DNA of 64,000 nt from Adhaeretor mobilis (GCF_007741515.1 NZ_CP036263.1:4265178-4329177), one strand, 5' to 3'. Positions 1 through 9,247 are shown, counted from the first letter of the stretch. Notes: generated from the letters alone by a model not told the origin. Made by a program: numbers and translations.

Positions 1-684
1 GAGAATCGCTCTGGCCCACACTTCGGCATCCGTGGCAGCGCTACGACGATCACTACCGAGGTGAAGAGCCGTGGCCTCTTTGGCAGTCGTAGCGAAACCA
101 CGAACGAACCCTACTGGCCGGGCATGTGGATTCACTTCCGTAGCGAAACGAGCCGGAAGACGGAAAAAGATTCTGCGTACATTGCCATCCGGGGCGATCA
201 CATGGGCCGCGACTATCGCGTGAAAGAGATCGAGCAGTTCGGCTGGTGGACATTCGGCATGAGCTTCACAGGCGATGGCTCGGTTCACTACTACGCAAAG
301 CCTGGGGTCGAAGACCTCACGGCGGCCGATCATCTCGATTCCAAGTATCCTTACAGCTACCACGCCCGCAGCTTCCGCACGTTCTTCTTCAACTCGTGCA
401 ATTTTAACGATGGCCGCAGTTGGTCTACGCCTTTCGTGATTGACGATCCAGCCTTGTTTGTCGTGAATTCGCGTCGTGTCGAGTCGATCGTCGCCCGACG
501 AAAAGCGTCCGACGAAAAGCGCATTGCCGCAAAGAAACAGATGGAAGAAAAAAGAGCTGCCGCCAAACAACGGGCCCAAGAAAAGTGGGCAGCCGCGAAG
601 GCGCGCCAACAGCAGTCTCGTCAGCAAGGAGCCGCTCAACAGCAGCAAACCGCCAATGGTAGGGGCAATTCCCGCACGAGGTAG
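1..684 (+). CDS. C-terminal part of an unrecognised protein with a Lys/Arg/Ala/Gln-rich tail
   Basis: The reading frame is open from the first base of the window, so the 5' end is missing; the GTG at 61 is only an internal candidate start. The visible 227 residues have an aromatic-rich, beta-looking body (GMWIHFRSET, FGWWTFGMSFTGDGSVHYYAKPG) and then, from about residue 180 of the visible part, a highly charged helical tail of repeated K-R-A-A-A and Q-rich units that could form a coiled coil or bind nucleic acid or polyanions. The body pattern with W, G and H residues could be a carbohydrate-binding or lectin-like fold, but I do not recognise a family. It runs convergently toward the phosphopantetheinyl transferase gene, ending 24 bp from it. 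Function unknown. Confidence 0.75.
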   Translation, partial: ENRSGPHFGIRGSATTITTEVKSRGLFGSRSETTNEPYWPGMWIHFRSETSRKTEKDSAYIAIRGDHMGRDYRVKEIEQFGWWTFGMSFTGDGSVHYYAKPGVEDLTAADHLDSKYPYSYHARSFRTFFFNSCNFNDGRSWSTPFVIDDPALFVVNSRRVESIVARRKASDEKRIAAKKQMEEKRAAAKQRAQEKWAAAKARQQQSRQQGAAQQQQTANGRGNSRTR

Positions 685-708
685 TGAAGCGAGTGGCTGG
701 AAGGCTAC

Positions 709-1419
709 CTACCCGTCAAAATGAAACTCGTAGAATTCAGCAGCAATCTTCTTCGAAACGCCTGCTGCAGCTAGGGCGATCTGGTAGCCGCTAACTTGCT
801 CGAAATATGCCAACGCCCAGGGGGCAACCGTCAGGAGTATCTCCTGGGCTGTTACCAGTTGTAGACCGATATCAGATTCGCTGCGAACTTCCAGATCACG
901 CATGGGAACAGCTAGCCCTGTCCCGATTGCTTTCAAGCAGGCTTCCTTGAGCGTCCAAGATTTCAGTAGCGAGCCCATTTGCTTCTCTTCATCCAATTCA
1001 ATCCAGCGATTCCATTCAACCTCACAGAGAACTGTGCGAGCAAGTGATTCTGCGTTAGCCAACGGTCTGATCTTTTCGCAATCGATGCCGATGTGTTTGC
1101 AATCGGCAATCGCAACGACCGCTAGCTCTCCCGAGTGCGATACGCTGAAGGAAAACTCCGAAGAAGGTCGAGGCACCCGCAGGCTTGGCTTGCCTCGTTC
1201 GCTGTAATCAAAGTGTAGTTCCTCGGGCAGGCAATCTAATCGCTTGGCAAGAGCTTGCCGGAGCGCGGTGCGCGTGAGAATGAAACTCTCCCGGGCTTTC
1301 TGCACTTTGTAGCAATCGGTTCGTTGTTGCTCGTCCGGCGATAAGAGCCGATAGCCCGTCTCGATGACCTGAGGAGCTTGCTCCAGCGATATCTTCCAAA
1401 TCGTTACGGGCAGATTCAC
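709..1419 (-). CDS. 4'-phosphopantetheinyl transferase, Sfp/AcpT type
   Basis: The 236-residue product should transfer the 4'-phosphopantetheine arm of coenzyme A to a conserved serine of acyl- or peptidyl-carrier proteins in the cytoplasm. Visible family signatures are the GKPSL segment near residue 77, FSVSHSGELAVVAI, the Mg-binding IGIDCEKIRP and the WTLKEACLKAIGTGL motif whose Trp-Lys-Glu-Ala is diagnostic. Length is typical of the Sfp group (about 220-240). The start codon is GTG (complement of 1417-1419). No polyketide or peptide synthetase lies nearby, so the substrate cannot be told from context; a fatty acid or secondary-metabolite carrier protein is possible. Confidence 0.9.
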   Translation of the reverse strand: MNLPVTIWKISLEQAPQVIETGYRLLSPDEQQRTDCYKVQKARESFILTRTALRQALAKRLDCLPEELHFDYSERGKPSLRVPRPSSEFSFSVSHSGELAVVAIADCKHIGIDCEKIRPLANAESLARTVLCEVEWNRWIELDEEKQMGSLLKSWTLKEACLKAIGTGLAVPMRDLEVRSESDIGLQLVTAQEILLTVAPWALAYFEQVSGYQIALAAAGVSKKIAAEFYEFHFDG

Positions 1420-1530
1420 GCAAGTTTCTCGGTTGATGCAAAATCGACTGGGGGTTGCGACGACAGTTAATAGCTACTCAAGTTGTACGTGGCCCAGTCT
1501 CTCAAAGATTAAACCGAGCGAGAGTCGCCG

Positions 1531-2751
1531 CTATGGCGACCCCCTAGGCGATACAGGCACCTTCCCATCAATCAAGTCGTCTAATACTTGGTTCAGGTGT
1601 TTGAGAGGTCCGTCTTCCCAGCCTTGGGCTTCTGCATAGCTTTCCAGGGCTGCCATGTTGTACTCCGAACGATCGTTGAACTGTGTATCGCGTGTCTCGC
1701 TCTCGCTAGGGTACAGGCCAGCGTGAGAGTACTTGGTGAAGTGAATCATCGTCTTGATGCTGCAATCGTCGTTGTCGTCGGGGTGCTCGTCGCAATTCAA
1801 ATAATGCAGCATCGTGCGATTGTCGGTCGTCGTGAATGCGTGCAACTCTAACTTCTCAGAATCTGAGCGATCCTGACGAGCTCGAATAAATACCAGTTCG
1901 TATTTGTCGAACGCCTTTTCTTCCTTATCTAGACCTTCTCCCTTATGTATTAGCACAAGAGTGCGCAGATTGCTCGGAGTCGGGCGTTGGTTCTTAGGCA
2001 AGTACATTCCTAAGCTGCGATAGTTATCCAATGAAGAAGTCATTCCGGCAGTTAGATCTTGCGTGAGCTGCGTTCCCTTGAACTTCGCCACGCATGCAAT
2101 TGGGCGATGATGCAGAAATAAATCTTCGGAACCGGCCTTCTTTTGAATCCGAACTTGCAGACAGATGTAATTACTTTGCAGGTAGCTGAGAATGCTCCGC
2201 CCACTAAGAGTCGGCAGGTTCTTCTGGTCGATGCTAAACATGTCCAGCCCCACCGTGAAAATGGGCCGGCGCGTGCTCAGCGCCGAGACAGCCTCTGAGT
2301 ATTCGCGATCGTCATGTTTCGTGAGATGCGGCTGAAAGCCATCGAGAAGCACAGCATCGCCGGCGGGCAACGCTTCGCAGGAATCGCGAAGCGCTTGGTC
2401 GTGTGCGGCCGCTAGTTCGAAATCCTTATCGGGAATACTAGAAATCGTACGAACCCAGCGGACGGTTCCTTGTACGGCGTTCTCAGATCCTTCTTCAGAG
2501 GCGACCTGAGCTTCCGATTCTCGCCGAGTCGGGGCCGTAGTAGCTTCCTTCGTGCCTACTTCAATTTGCGTGTTACGCCCGCCTGGGGATTCGGTACCAC
2601 GCCATTCGGGGAGCCAGATCGCGAGGACCGCCAGCAAGGCCACTACAGGAACTCCCGCCGCAGCGAGCTTCAAGCGTGCCTGCTTTTCGGTGTTCGTTGG
2701 GGAGGACTCCGACGAGTTTTCCCTGGCACTGGATTCGCTAGATTCGAGCAT
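1531..2751 (-). CDS. Membrane-anchored hypothetical protein with a large exported domain
   Basis: I do not recognise a family for this 406-residue protein. It starts with a Ser/Glu-rich cytoplasmic stretch (about 28 residues), then one hydrophobic segment (LKLAAAGVPVVALLAVLAIWL, roughly residues 27-47) that should span the membrane, followed by a Thr/Glu-rich linker and a mixed alpha/beta domain of about 300 residues with DGFQPHLTKHDDREYSEAV and a C-terminal acidic, Asp-rich part (CDEHPDDNDDCSIKT). The topology suggests a single-pass protein with its main domain outside the cytoplasm. ATG start at 2751. It is divergent from serC with a 222-bp gap and downstream neighbours give no functional hint. 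Confidence 0.8.
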   Translation of the reverse strand: MLESSESSARENSSESSPTNTEKQARLKLAAAGVPVVALLAVLAIWLPEWRGTESPGGRNTQIEVGTKEATTAPTRRESEAQVASEEGSENAVQGTVRWVRTISSIPDKDFELAAAHDQALRDSCEALPAGDAVLLDGFQPHLTKHDDREYSEAVSALSTRRPIFTVGLDMFSIDQKNLPTLSGRSILSYLQSNYICLQVRIQKKAGSEDLFLHHRPIACVAKFKGTQLTQDLTAGMTSSLDNYRSLGMYLPKNQRPTPSNLRTLVLIHKGEGLDKEEKAFDKYELVFIRARQDRSDSEKLELHAFTTTDNRTMLHYLNCDEHPDDNDDCSIKTMIHFTKYSHAGLYPSESETRDTQFNDRSEYNMAALESYAEAQGWEDGPLKHLNQVLDDLIDGKVPVSPRGSP

Positions 2752-2973
2752 GACTCACGTGATCGTGACTACCCCCGCCACGTGAGTCAAGCTGAGTCGG
2801 CAGTTTTCGGTCATTGTCGCCCCGAGGCCCCATCGCCAAGCTTGCAGAGGGGCACTAGAATAGGACGTTTATTCAAGACCAGCGGCCCTTCCTCCTGTCG
2901 CAAAAAGCGGCAAAAACATTCGTCAAACTGAAGCCGCTGGTTTTTCAAGTCAACTTAGCATTCCGAGCCACCG

Positions 2974-4080
2974 ATGAGCGAACGCGTCTACAATTTCTCC
3001 GCTGGCCCTGCCGTCATGCCTATTACTGTGCTGGAGAAAATCCAGGAGCACATGCTCTGTCTACCCGGCGTAGGCGCCTCAATTATGGAAATCAGCCACC
3101 GTAGCGAGGCCTTCAAGGAAATCCTGGCATCCGCCCAGAGCAATCTGCGATCCCTGCTGGCAATTCCAGACGACTACGAGGTGCTGTTCATTCAAGGTGG
3201 GTCACGACTGCAGTTTTCCATGATCCCCATGAATCTGCTAAGCCCAGAGCAACCCTCTGCAGATTACTTGATCACAGGTGCCTGGGGTAAACATTCCCTT
3301 AACGAAGCCAACAAGCATGGCGACATGAAGACGGTGTGGAGCGGGCAAGACACGAATTTCGATCGCCTGCCCTCATCCGGGGATTCAGGCGGCAAGTGGC
3401 GTCCCACGCCCAACGCTGCCTATTTGCACTACACTTCCAACGAGACGATCCAAGGCGTGCAGTTCAAGGATGTGCCCGACACGGGAGACACGCCGCTCGT
3501 ATGCGACATGTCCAGCGACTTCCTGCACCGCCCGGTTGATGTCTCGAAGTACGGCTTGATTTACGCCTGCGCCCAAAAGAATGCCGGCCCGGCGGGCGTT
3601 ACCGTGGTGATCGTTCGTAAAGACCTGATTGCCGATGTCAGCGAAGATTTGCCCGGCTACTTGCGCTACCAAAACCATGCCGCTGCGGATTCGATGATGA
3701 ACACGCCTCCCACATTCGGAATTTACGTTTTGAAGCTTATCACTGATTGGCTCCAAGAGGATATCGGCGGCTTGGCGAAAATGCACGAGTTAAACGGTGC
3801 CCAAGCAAAACTGCTTTATGATGTGCTCGATGCGAATAGTGAATTCTACGAGGGGCATGCTCAGCCCGAGTGTCGCTCGCTCATGAATGTGACCTTCCGC
3901 TTACCCAGTAAGGAGCTCACCCAAAAGTTTCTTGCCGAAGCTGCTTCGAAAGAGCTCAAATCGCTCGCGGGACACCGCTCAGTCGGTGGTATTCGGGCGT
4001 CAATCTACAACGCGATGCCAACTTCTGGCGTCGAGTGCTTGCGAGACTTTATGGAAGACTTCTGCAAGCAAAACAGCTGA
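2974..4080 (+). CDS. serC: Phosphoserine aminotransferase
   Basis: The enzyme converts 3-phosphohydroxypyruvate and glutamate to 3-phosphoserine and 2-oxoglutarate, the second step of serine synthesis (it can also act in pyridoxal phosphate synthesis). The 368-residue product begins with the family hallmark VYNFSAGPAVMP, has EISHRSEAF and FIQGGSRLQF in the cofactor domain, and carries the PLP-binding lysine in ACAQKNAGPAGVTVVIV (about residue 200). The C-terminal HRSVGGIRASIYNAMP motif binds substrate carboxylate/phosphate. Length matches the family. It lies directly upstream of serA on the same strand, so the two first steps of serine synthesis are adjacent, although a strong hairpin sits between them. 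Confidence 0.97.
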   Translation: MSERVYNFSAGPAVMPITVLEKIQEHMLCLPGVGASIMEISHRSEAFKEILASAQSNLRSLLAIPDDYEVLFIQGGSRLQFSMIPMNLLSPEQPSADYLITGAWGKHSLNEANKHGDMKTVWSGQDTNFDRLPSSGDSGGKWRPTPNAAYLHYTSNETIQGVQFKDVPDTGDTPLVCDMSSDFLHRPVDVSKYGLIYACAQKNAGPAGVTVVIVRKDLIADVSEDLPGYLRYQNHAAADSMMNTPPTFGIYVLKLITDWLQEDIGGLAKMHELNGAQAKLLYDVLDANSEFYEGHAQPECRSLMNVTFRLPSKELTQKFLAEAASKELKSLAGHRSVGGIRASIYNAMPTSGVECLRDFMEDFCKQNS

Positions 4081-4095
4081 GCTAATTAGTAGTCC

Positions 4096-4162
4096 TTAAC
4101 CCGAAGCGGAAGCGAGGGAATTACGATAGGACGGTTGATCCCTCGCTTACGCGTCGGGTTAA
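4096..4162. repeat. REP-like palindrome between serC and serA
   Basis: Two 24-nt arms, 4096-4119 and 4139-4162, are inverted copies with only two mismatches (19-nt loop). They are followed by TTTTTG at 4163. The hairpin could attenuate or terminate serC transcription, and its symmetric form resembles intergenic palindromic repeats common in planctomycete chromosomes. The core of the second arm is CCCTCGCTTACGCGTCGGG. Confidence 0.75.
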
Positions 4163-4202
4163 TTTTTGATTTCCCATGCAACTCAAACCCCGATTCTCTC
4201 AC

Positions 4203-5834
4203 ATGCAACGCGTAATCGTTCTTGATAACTTGGCCCAAGAAGGGCTCGACCTGCTCGCCGCCGCGGAAGGTGTGGAGTATGAAGTCCGTATCGGCCTCAA
4301 AGGAGACGAACTGCGTGAAGCCCTTAGCCAGTTCGACGGTGCCATCTGCCGTAGTGGTGTGAAGATCACGCCCGAGTCGCTGGTAGGTAATAGTCGATTG
4401 AAGGCGATCGTGCGCGCTGGTGTGGGCACAGATAATATCGACAAACCGGCGTCCACTCGGGCGGGTGTCGTGGTCATGAACACCCCGGCTGGTAACACGC
4501 TCAGCACTGCTGAGCACGCCATCGCGCTGATGCTCGCCATGTCGCGGAACGTCGCACCCGCGAATCAGGGGCTCGTCGAGGGGCGTTGGGATCGCAAGAA
4601 ATACATGGGCACGCAGGTCGCAGGGAAGACGCTAGGCGTGGTGGGATTGGGGCGCATTGGCTTAGCTGTAGCGACCCGTGCAAAGGCACTGGAGATGAAC
4701 ATTCTGGGCTACGATCCATTCATGTCCCAAGAGCGGGCCGCCGACCTGGGCATCGAGTTGGTCGCTACCGTCGACGAGATGCTCCCCGATATCGACTACC
4801 TAACCGTTCACACGCCACTCACTGACGAGACACGCAACCTCATTGATCTGCCTCAACTTGAACGCATCAAGCCAGGCGCTCGGCTTGTGAATGCAGCACG
4901 CGGAGGTATCTACAACGAACAAGCACTGATCGAAGGACTCAAGAGCGGTAAGCTTGCTGGCGTTGCGCTCGACGTTTACGTGGACGAGCCCTGCACCGAT
5001 AGCCCACTGTTTGGCATGGAAGGAGTGGTGTGTACTCCGCATCTCGGCGCGAGTACCGAGGAAGCACAAACTCAAGTGGCTGTCGAAGCAGTCGGGCTGC
5101 TGACTGACTTTTTGCTCAATGGCCAGATCAAGAATGCTGTGAATGTTGCGGCGCTCGACGCGAAGACGCTCGCCTCATTGCGGGGCTATCTCGACGTTGC
5201 GTATCGCTTGGGACGGCTTGCAGTCGGCTTGCTGCCCAGTGGAATCGCCTCCTGCCGACTCACCGCTCGTGGCGAGATTTCCGGCAAGGACACGAAACTC
5301 CTCACTTCAGCTTTTTCCTGCGGCCTGCTCGATGGCGTCTTCGAGGAAGAAGTGAACCTCATCAACGCCCAGATGTTATTGGAAGATCGTGGCATTAAGC
5401 TCACCACGGAATCGCAAAGCGGCATGGGGGCCTTCCGGTCGTCACTCACCGCAGAGTTCGAATCCTCCCAGGGAGTGATGCACAAAGTCGTTGGTACGGT
5501 CTTCGGCGAATCCATGCCTCGCCTGGTCGCGCTCGATGGCTATCGATTGGAAGCGTATTTGGACGGCTGTTTGCTCATCTTCACGCACCAAGATGTGCCA
5601 GGCATCATTGGCGGCGTGGGCAATATCTGTGGTGAACATGGCGTGAATATCGCCCAAATGGCGGTGGGTAGGGCAGGGGATCACCCTGGCGGCGAGGCAG
5701 TAGGCATCCTCAATCTCGACGCCGCTCCCTCAGCCGAAGCCTTGGAAGCCGTGCGCCAATTGCCAGCGATTAGCAGTGCTCAGGTGATTCATCTGCCTGA
5801 AGCGGATGAACTGCCTAGTTGGCTTCAGGGCTGA
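4203..5834 (+). CDS. serA: D-3-phosphoglycerate dehydrogenase, long form with ACT domain
   Basis: This enzyme oxidises 3-phosphoglycerate to 3-phosphohydroxypyruvate with NAD, the first committed step of serine synthesis. I chose ATG 4203 (MQRVIVLDNL) over the in-frame ATG 4176 because the family starts directly with this beta strand; that gives 543 residues. The substrate/NAD-binding domain shows GVGTDNID, the Rossmann motif VVGLGRIGLAVA, and the catalytic Arg (NAARGGIYNE), Glu (VDEP) and His (TPHLGAST). After about residue 310 comes the intervening ASB domain, then a C-terminal ACT domain (DVPGIIGGVGNICGEHGVNIA) that usually gives serine feedback control. It pairs with serC upstream. Confidence 0.96.
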   Translation: MQRVIVLDNLAQEGLDLLAAAEGVEYEVRIGLKGDELREALSQFDGAICRSGVKITPESLVGNSRLKAIVRAGVGTDNIDKPASTRAGVVVMNTPAGNTLSTAEHAIALMLAMSRNVAPANQGLVEGRWDRKKYMGTQVAGKTLGVVGLGRIGLAVATRAKALEMNILGYDPFMSQERAADLGIELVATVDEMLPDIDYLTVHTPLTDETRNLIDLPQLERIKPGARLVNAARGGIYNEQALIEGLKSGKLAGVALDVYVDEPCTDSPLFGMEGVVCTPHLGASTEEAQTQVAVEAVGLLTDFLLNGQIKNAVNVAALDAKTLASLRGYLDVAYRLGRLAVGLLPSGIASCRLTARGEISGKDTKLLTSAFSCGLLDGVFEEEVNLINAQMLLEDRGIKLTTESQSGMGAFRSSLTAEFESSQGVMHKVVGTVFGESMPRLVALDGYRLEAYLDGCLLIFTHQDVPGIIGGVGNICGEHGVNIAQMAVGRAGDHPGGEAVGILNLDAAPSAEALEAVRQLPAISSAQVIHLPEADELPSWLQG

Positions 5835-6010
5835 GTAGGCACTGGTGATTTAAGCGTTAGCCCTACTGCGCCGTTAGATACGCCCACCAATGGAAGGTAA
5901 ATTCTTAGCAATTCCAGGGCTGCCGTTCGAACTCGAGGGCATGGACTCCGGGCTCAAACGGAGGTGCCCTGAGCGACCCGTGTGGGTCACACATGTGCGA
6001 TTTAATCCCC

Positions 6011-6487
6011 TCACGCACAAGACGTTTCCCTGCGTGTCCGAAGGAAAACAATGGAGAACAGAAGCCAAGCTCCCGCTGAGACGACAATAGCAATCAATAA
6101 CTGTTTCTTCTTGTTGGCTCGAATCGGTTCAAACGGAGGGGTTGTCATATCCGAATAGATGTCGTCTTGATCAACACTGACCTGAGGGGTCTTCTTGTTC
6201 GGTCCAGATGATAAGGCTCTGACTCGATTGCCACCGATATCTACTAGCCTGTAGGGTTGCCCCCAAGGGTCAAGTTCAGGAATATCGTGCATCACGAACA
6301 ATTCACGTGATGGGGTCTCTTGGTGTGCTCTACTAATTTCGCAAACACGATTGTATGCCGATATCAGACGTGCCTCCGTGCGGCCTGCCTCAATGTTTGG
6401 AATGAGCATCAGGAAGAGCAGAAAGCAGGCGACTCCGTTTCCAAGTACGGCGAATACGTTAGAGATTGCTGACTTACGAGGTGGCAT
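6011..6487 (-). CDS. GspG-like (pseudopilin-derived) protein with two membrane segments
   Basis: This 158-residue protein has an N-terminal hydrophobic segment (NVFAVLGNGVACFLLFLMLIPNIEA), a small domain with DPWGQPYRLVDIGGNRVRALSSGPNK, and a second hydrophobic segment near the C-terminus (LLIAIVVSAGAWLLFSIVFL). The central DPWGxPY...SxGPN pattern is the one seen in type II secretion major pseudopilins (GspG), but the prepilin peptidase site before the first helix is not evident and GspG proteins do not carry a C-terminal membrane helix. I infer a membrane protein that has borrowed the GspG C-terminal fold; no role can be assigned. ATG start at 6487. Confidence 0.7.
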   Translation of the reverse strand: MPPRKSAISNVFAVLGNGVACFLLFLMLIPNIEAGRTEARLISAYNRVCEISRAHQETPSRELFVMHDIPELDPWGQPYRLVDIGGNRVRALSSGPNKKTPQVSVDQDDIYSDMTTPPFEPIRANKKKQLLIAIVVSAGAWLLFSIVFLRTRRETSCA

Positions 6488-6872
6488 TAAGAGATTGTAC
6501 CTTGCTGCCGATACCTGACAAAGTCATTGAAATCCTACGTTTCGCTAACTCGCGCATGAGGAAGTGACCGGGCTATCTAAGGCAACAGCATTCGAGCCCG
6601 AGGTAAGAAAGCCCGTGGGCTCCAACGGCTTGCTTCGAATTGGCTTAGCGTGTACCCGGCAACGCTGGGCACCGCCCCACAGGGAATCTGGCCTGCCGGC
6701 CAAGCGGTATGATCGTCAAATCCCGCACCTTCCGACGCGGTACTACGGAAATTTTGCTTGCAATCGCCAAGACCGTCCGGCGTCGGCACCTAATATCACC
6801 AATATTTGAGTGTCCCCGCTTGACGCAACGACGTCGCTCTCAAAATCTCCCCACCTGCCTGAGTAAAAATCT
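6488..6872. other. Intergenic region without a supported gene
   Basis: This 385-bp stretch separates divergent genes and presumably holds both promoters. I see no convincing coding frame. A small inverted repeat GAGCCC (6594-6599) / GGGCTC (6617-6622) is the only structured element noticed. Confidence 0.5.
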
Positions 6873-7139
6873 ATGTCCACCGTCGCCATGCCAGCCACCA
6901 TTGCTCAAACCGCTGAAAACGTCACACTGCTCGATGGGGCCCTCCAAAACGGGGCCCAAGTCGCTATCGACAAGAGCCCTTATCTTTCTGATCGCCAAAT
7001 GCGAATCGAAGCGCTCAATGGTGTGATTAAGTTGGAAGGTGCCGTCAACAGCTTCTTCCAAAAACAAATGGCTCAGGAAATCATGCGACGCGTCGATGGT
7101 GTCACACGTGTAGACAACCAACTTAGCGTTAACTGGTAG
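6873..7139 (+). CDS. Small BON-domain protein
   Basis: The 88-residue product consists of one BON (bacterial OsmY and nodulation) domain: MRIEALNGVIKLEGAVNSFFQKQMAQEIMRRVDGVTRVDNQLSV shows the typical beta-gly-x-V, helix and VxxVxNxL strand order. BON domains bind phospholipid or other hydrophobic ligands; many occur in stress-induced periplasmic proteins, but this one has no signal peptide and may act in the cytoplasm or at the inner leaflet. It is clearly related to the second BON protein at 52133 (shared KQMAQEI core). Its start is ATG 6873; no clear Shine-Dalgarno is visible. Confidence 0.85.
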   Translation: MSTVAMPATIAQTAENVTLLDGALQNGAQVAIDKSPYLSDRQMRIEALNGVIKLEGAVNSFFQKQMAQEIMRRVDGVTRVDNQLSVNW

Positions 7140-7203
7140 CACGCAAGAGAAAAGAGTAGCCCGCAAGCTACGCCTCGTGCGGATAAAGAGAACGCCAGCG
7201 GCT

Positions 7204-8874
7204 TCACTCTCTGCCTAAGCAAACCAGGCACATGTCATCGCTTTGGGGGAAGTCCCCAGCGAATTCTCGCACCTTCTTCAACAGGTGCGGGCCTAAATCA
7301 TCGGACGCTACGCTACTGTCTTCGAGCGCTTCCTGAAGGCGCTCGATACCGAATAAGTCGCGACGTGAGTTCATCGCCTCGCTAAAGCCGTCGGTGAAGA
7401 TCGTCAAGAAATCGCCCGACTCGAGCGTCCGCTTGTACGAATCAAACTCGAAGTCGTCGATCACGCCGAGCGGCACGCCTGCCTGATCGCCGCCCACTTC
7501 CTGTACTTTTCCTGTAGCGTCTCGCAACATGGGAGGCATGTGGCCCGCGTTGACCAGGGTCAGCTCGTTGGTAGCGAGGTCCACAACGGCAACAAGCATC
7601 GTCACGAAGCGGTCGTCCCATCCATGACGCGAGAATGCCTCGTTGATTTTGCACAGTGCCTTAGCTGGGTCTTCCTCACTAGCCAACCAGAATCGCACGT
7701 CGCTGGAAAGCTTCGCCATGAGGATCGCCGCCGACACGCCCTTGCCCGCCACGTCGCCAACGACCGCCGCAAACCGACCCTCGGGTAGCTGAACGTAATC
7801 GTAGTAGTCACCCCCGACCTGCAGGGCCGACTCGTAATACTGAAAAAAGTGGTAGCCCGGCGCATCGGGTGAACTGGTTGGCAGCAGGGCTTGCTGCATT
7901 TGGTGCGCAACTTCCAGGTCACGCTGCAAGGCTCGCTGCTTGATCGCCACCTCATGCATCTGAGCGTTATCGATGGAAATGGCCGCTTGGTTGGCAACGC
8001 CGGCAAGCACCTGCAGGTCTTGATCGGTAAAGCGACTACGCTGGTCACGCGTATCGATTTGAATGACGCCAAGCGATTCTCCCTCGCTGCTTACCATTGG
8101 CGCACACAGCAGAGAGCGGATCGAAAAATCGGCAATCGATTGCGCCATACTAAAGCGTTCATCGGAAGCTGCATCGGCCGAGAGCAGCGCCTGCTGCGAC
8201 TGCATCGCCTGTTCGACGACCGTGTTGCTGATGTGCATATCGGTTGAGCCATCGCCACGCCTAGCCTTCGATGCCACAGTAGCAAGTGGCCCCTCCGGAT
8301 CCGGGCGGCGGATCACAAACCCGCGATCAGCCTGTGGAAATATTTTGAAGAGACTATCCAGCACACGCGGGAGAATCTCTCGCACGTCGAGAGTGTTGCT
8401 TAAGTTGCTAGATATCTCCAGGATCGCTTGCAATTGCGTTTCTGGCTTCGCAGAAACCTGCCATGCTGATGAAGCGCCGCGACTCACATCGAGGGTCGCC
8501 AAGACACTCGAGCCCTGGTTGTCATCAGCAATAGGTGCAGGCGATAGAAGCGAACCGGTGTAGGTCCGCTTATTTGCATCGTCGGCAGATCGGCCATACA
8601 CGAATACCACATCGCAAATGACCATTTGGTCGCCTTCTCGCAACTCGGCTCGCTCTATAACGCGACTGCCATTCACGTAGGTTCCGTTGCGGCTTCCCAA
8701 ATCGCGGACTTGGACTCTGCCTCCGTTTTTCTCGATGACCGCATGGCGACGACTCACCGCAGCAACGTCCACGACAACATCCGATTCGGGGCTTCGGCCC
8801 ACGCTCGACTCGCCCTCCTTGAGTTCGAACATCCGCCCTACTTCGCCACCTTGAATAATCGTCAGAGAACTCAT
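7204..8874 (-). CDS. FHA-GAF-SpoIIE (PP2C) phosphatase
   Basis: A 556-residue three-domain signalling protein. Residues 1-95 form an FHA domain (VGRSPESDVVV, SRRHAVIE, DLGSRNGTYVNG) that reads phosphothreonine. Residues about 145-310 are a GAF sensor domain (LEISSNLSNTLDVREILPRVLDSLFKIFPQADRGFV; VIQIDTRD). Residues about 320-556 are a SpoIIE/RsbU-type Ser/Thr phosphatase with the metal-binding GGDYYDY, GDVAGKGVSAAILMA, NAGHMPPMLR and FTDGFSEAMN motifs. Such proteins dephosphorylate anti-sigma antagonists or act with Hanks kinases; the partner is not in the window. It is convergent with the upstream BON gene. Confidence 0.93.
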   Translation of the reverse strand: MSSLTIIQGGEVGRMFELKEGESSVGRSPESDVVVDVAAVSRRHAVIEKNGGRVQVRDLGSRNGTYVNGSRVIERAELREGDQMVICDVVFVYGRSADDANKRTYTGSLLSPAPIADDNQGSSVLATLDVSRGASSAWQVSAKPETQLQAILEISSNLSNTLDVREILPRVLDSLFKIFPQADRGFVIRRPDPEGPLATVASKARRGDGSTDMHISNTVVEQAMQSQQALLSADAASDERFSMAQSIADFSIRSLLCAPMVSSEGESLGVIQIDTRDQRSRFTDQDLQVLAGVANQAAISIDNAQMHEVAIKQRALQRDLEVAHQMQQALLPTSSPDAPGYHFFQYYESALQVGGDYYDYVQLPEGRFAAVVGDVAGKGVSAAILMAKLSSDVRFWLASEEDPAKALCKINEAFSRHGWDDRFVTMLVAVVDLATNELTLVNAGHMPPMLRDATGKVQEVGGDQAGVPLGVIDDFEFDSYKRTLESGDFLTIFTDGFSEAMNSRRDLFGIERLQEALEDSSVASDDLGPHLLKKVREFAGDFPQSDDMCLVCLGRE

Positions 8875-9175
8875 GTGAGACGCATGCCTCTAATGTCGAT
8901 CTGTAGTAAGGCCCAGGCTCCCGCTACTCCTATCAGACTACTCTCAACTTGCGAGGATCTTGCTCCTGGGAACTTGCAATCCTACTTCCGGCAACTCAAA
9001 ACAGCAACCAAGGGCCGACCTTAGAGCCAAGGTAGCGGGCAACTTTGTCAAAGCCGGTGAGGCGGCTAAGCCGCAAGCAGCTATTTCGCGTGTTCGACCC
9101 GTTTCGCGGCCTTGACGTCATCGATCCCCAGACGTAGAGTTGCGCAGCTTAGGGCCTGCTTTCTCAGGCCTCCGA
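8875..9175. other. Intergenic region upstream of tRNA-Gln
   Basis: About 300 bp with no supported coding frame. It should contain the promoters for the FHA phosphatase (leftward) and for the tRNA gene (rightward). I could not assign them. Confidence 0.4.
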
Positions 9176-9247
9176 TGCCTCGTGGTGTAATTGGCAACAC
9201 AGCGGATTCTGATTCCGTCGTTCTAGGTTCAAGTCCTAGCGAGGCAG
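9176..9247 (+). tRNA. tRNA-Gln (anticodon CUG)
   Basis: Acceptor arms TGCCTCG (9176-9182) and CGAGGCA (9240-9246) pair fully, with discriminator G at 9247. The anticodon arm GCGGA/TCCGT encloses the loop TTCTGAT, giving anticodon CTG. The T arm CTAGG-TTCAAGT-CCTAG is perfect. CCA is not encoded. The 3' end of this gene is duplicated at 19964-19996. Confidence 0.95.

Noticed and set aside
902..1207. 101-codon frame on the plus strand
   Set aside because: Antisense to the phosphopantetheinyl transferase gene; no family features.
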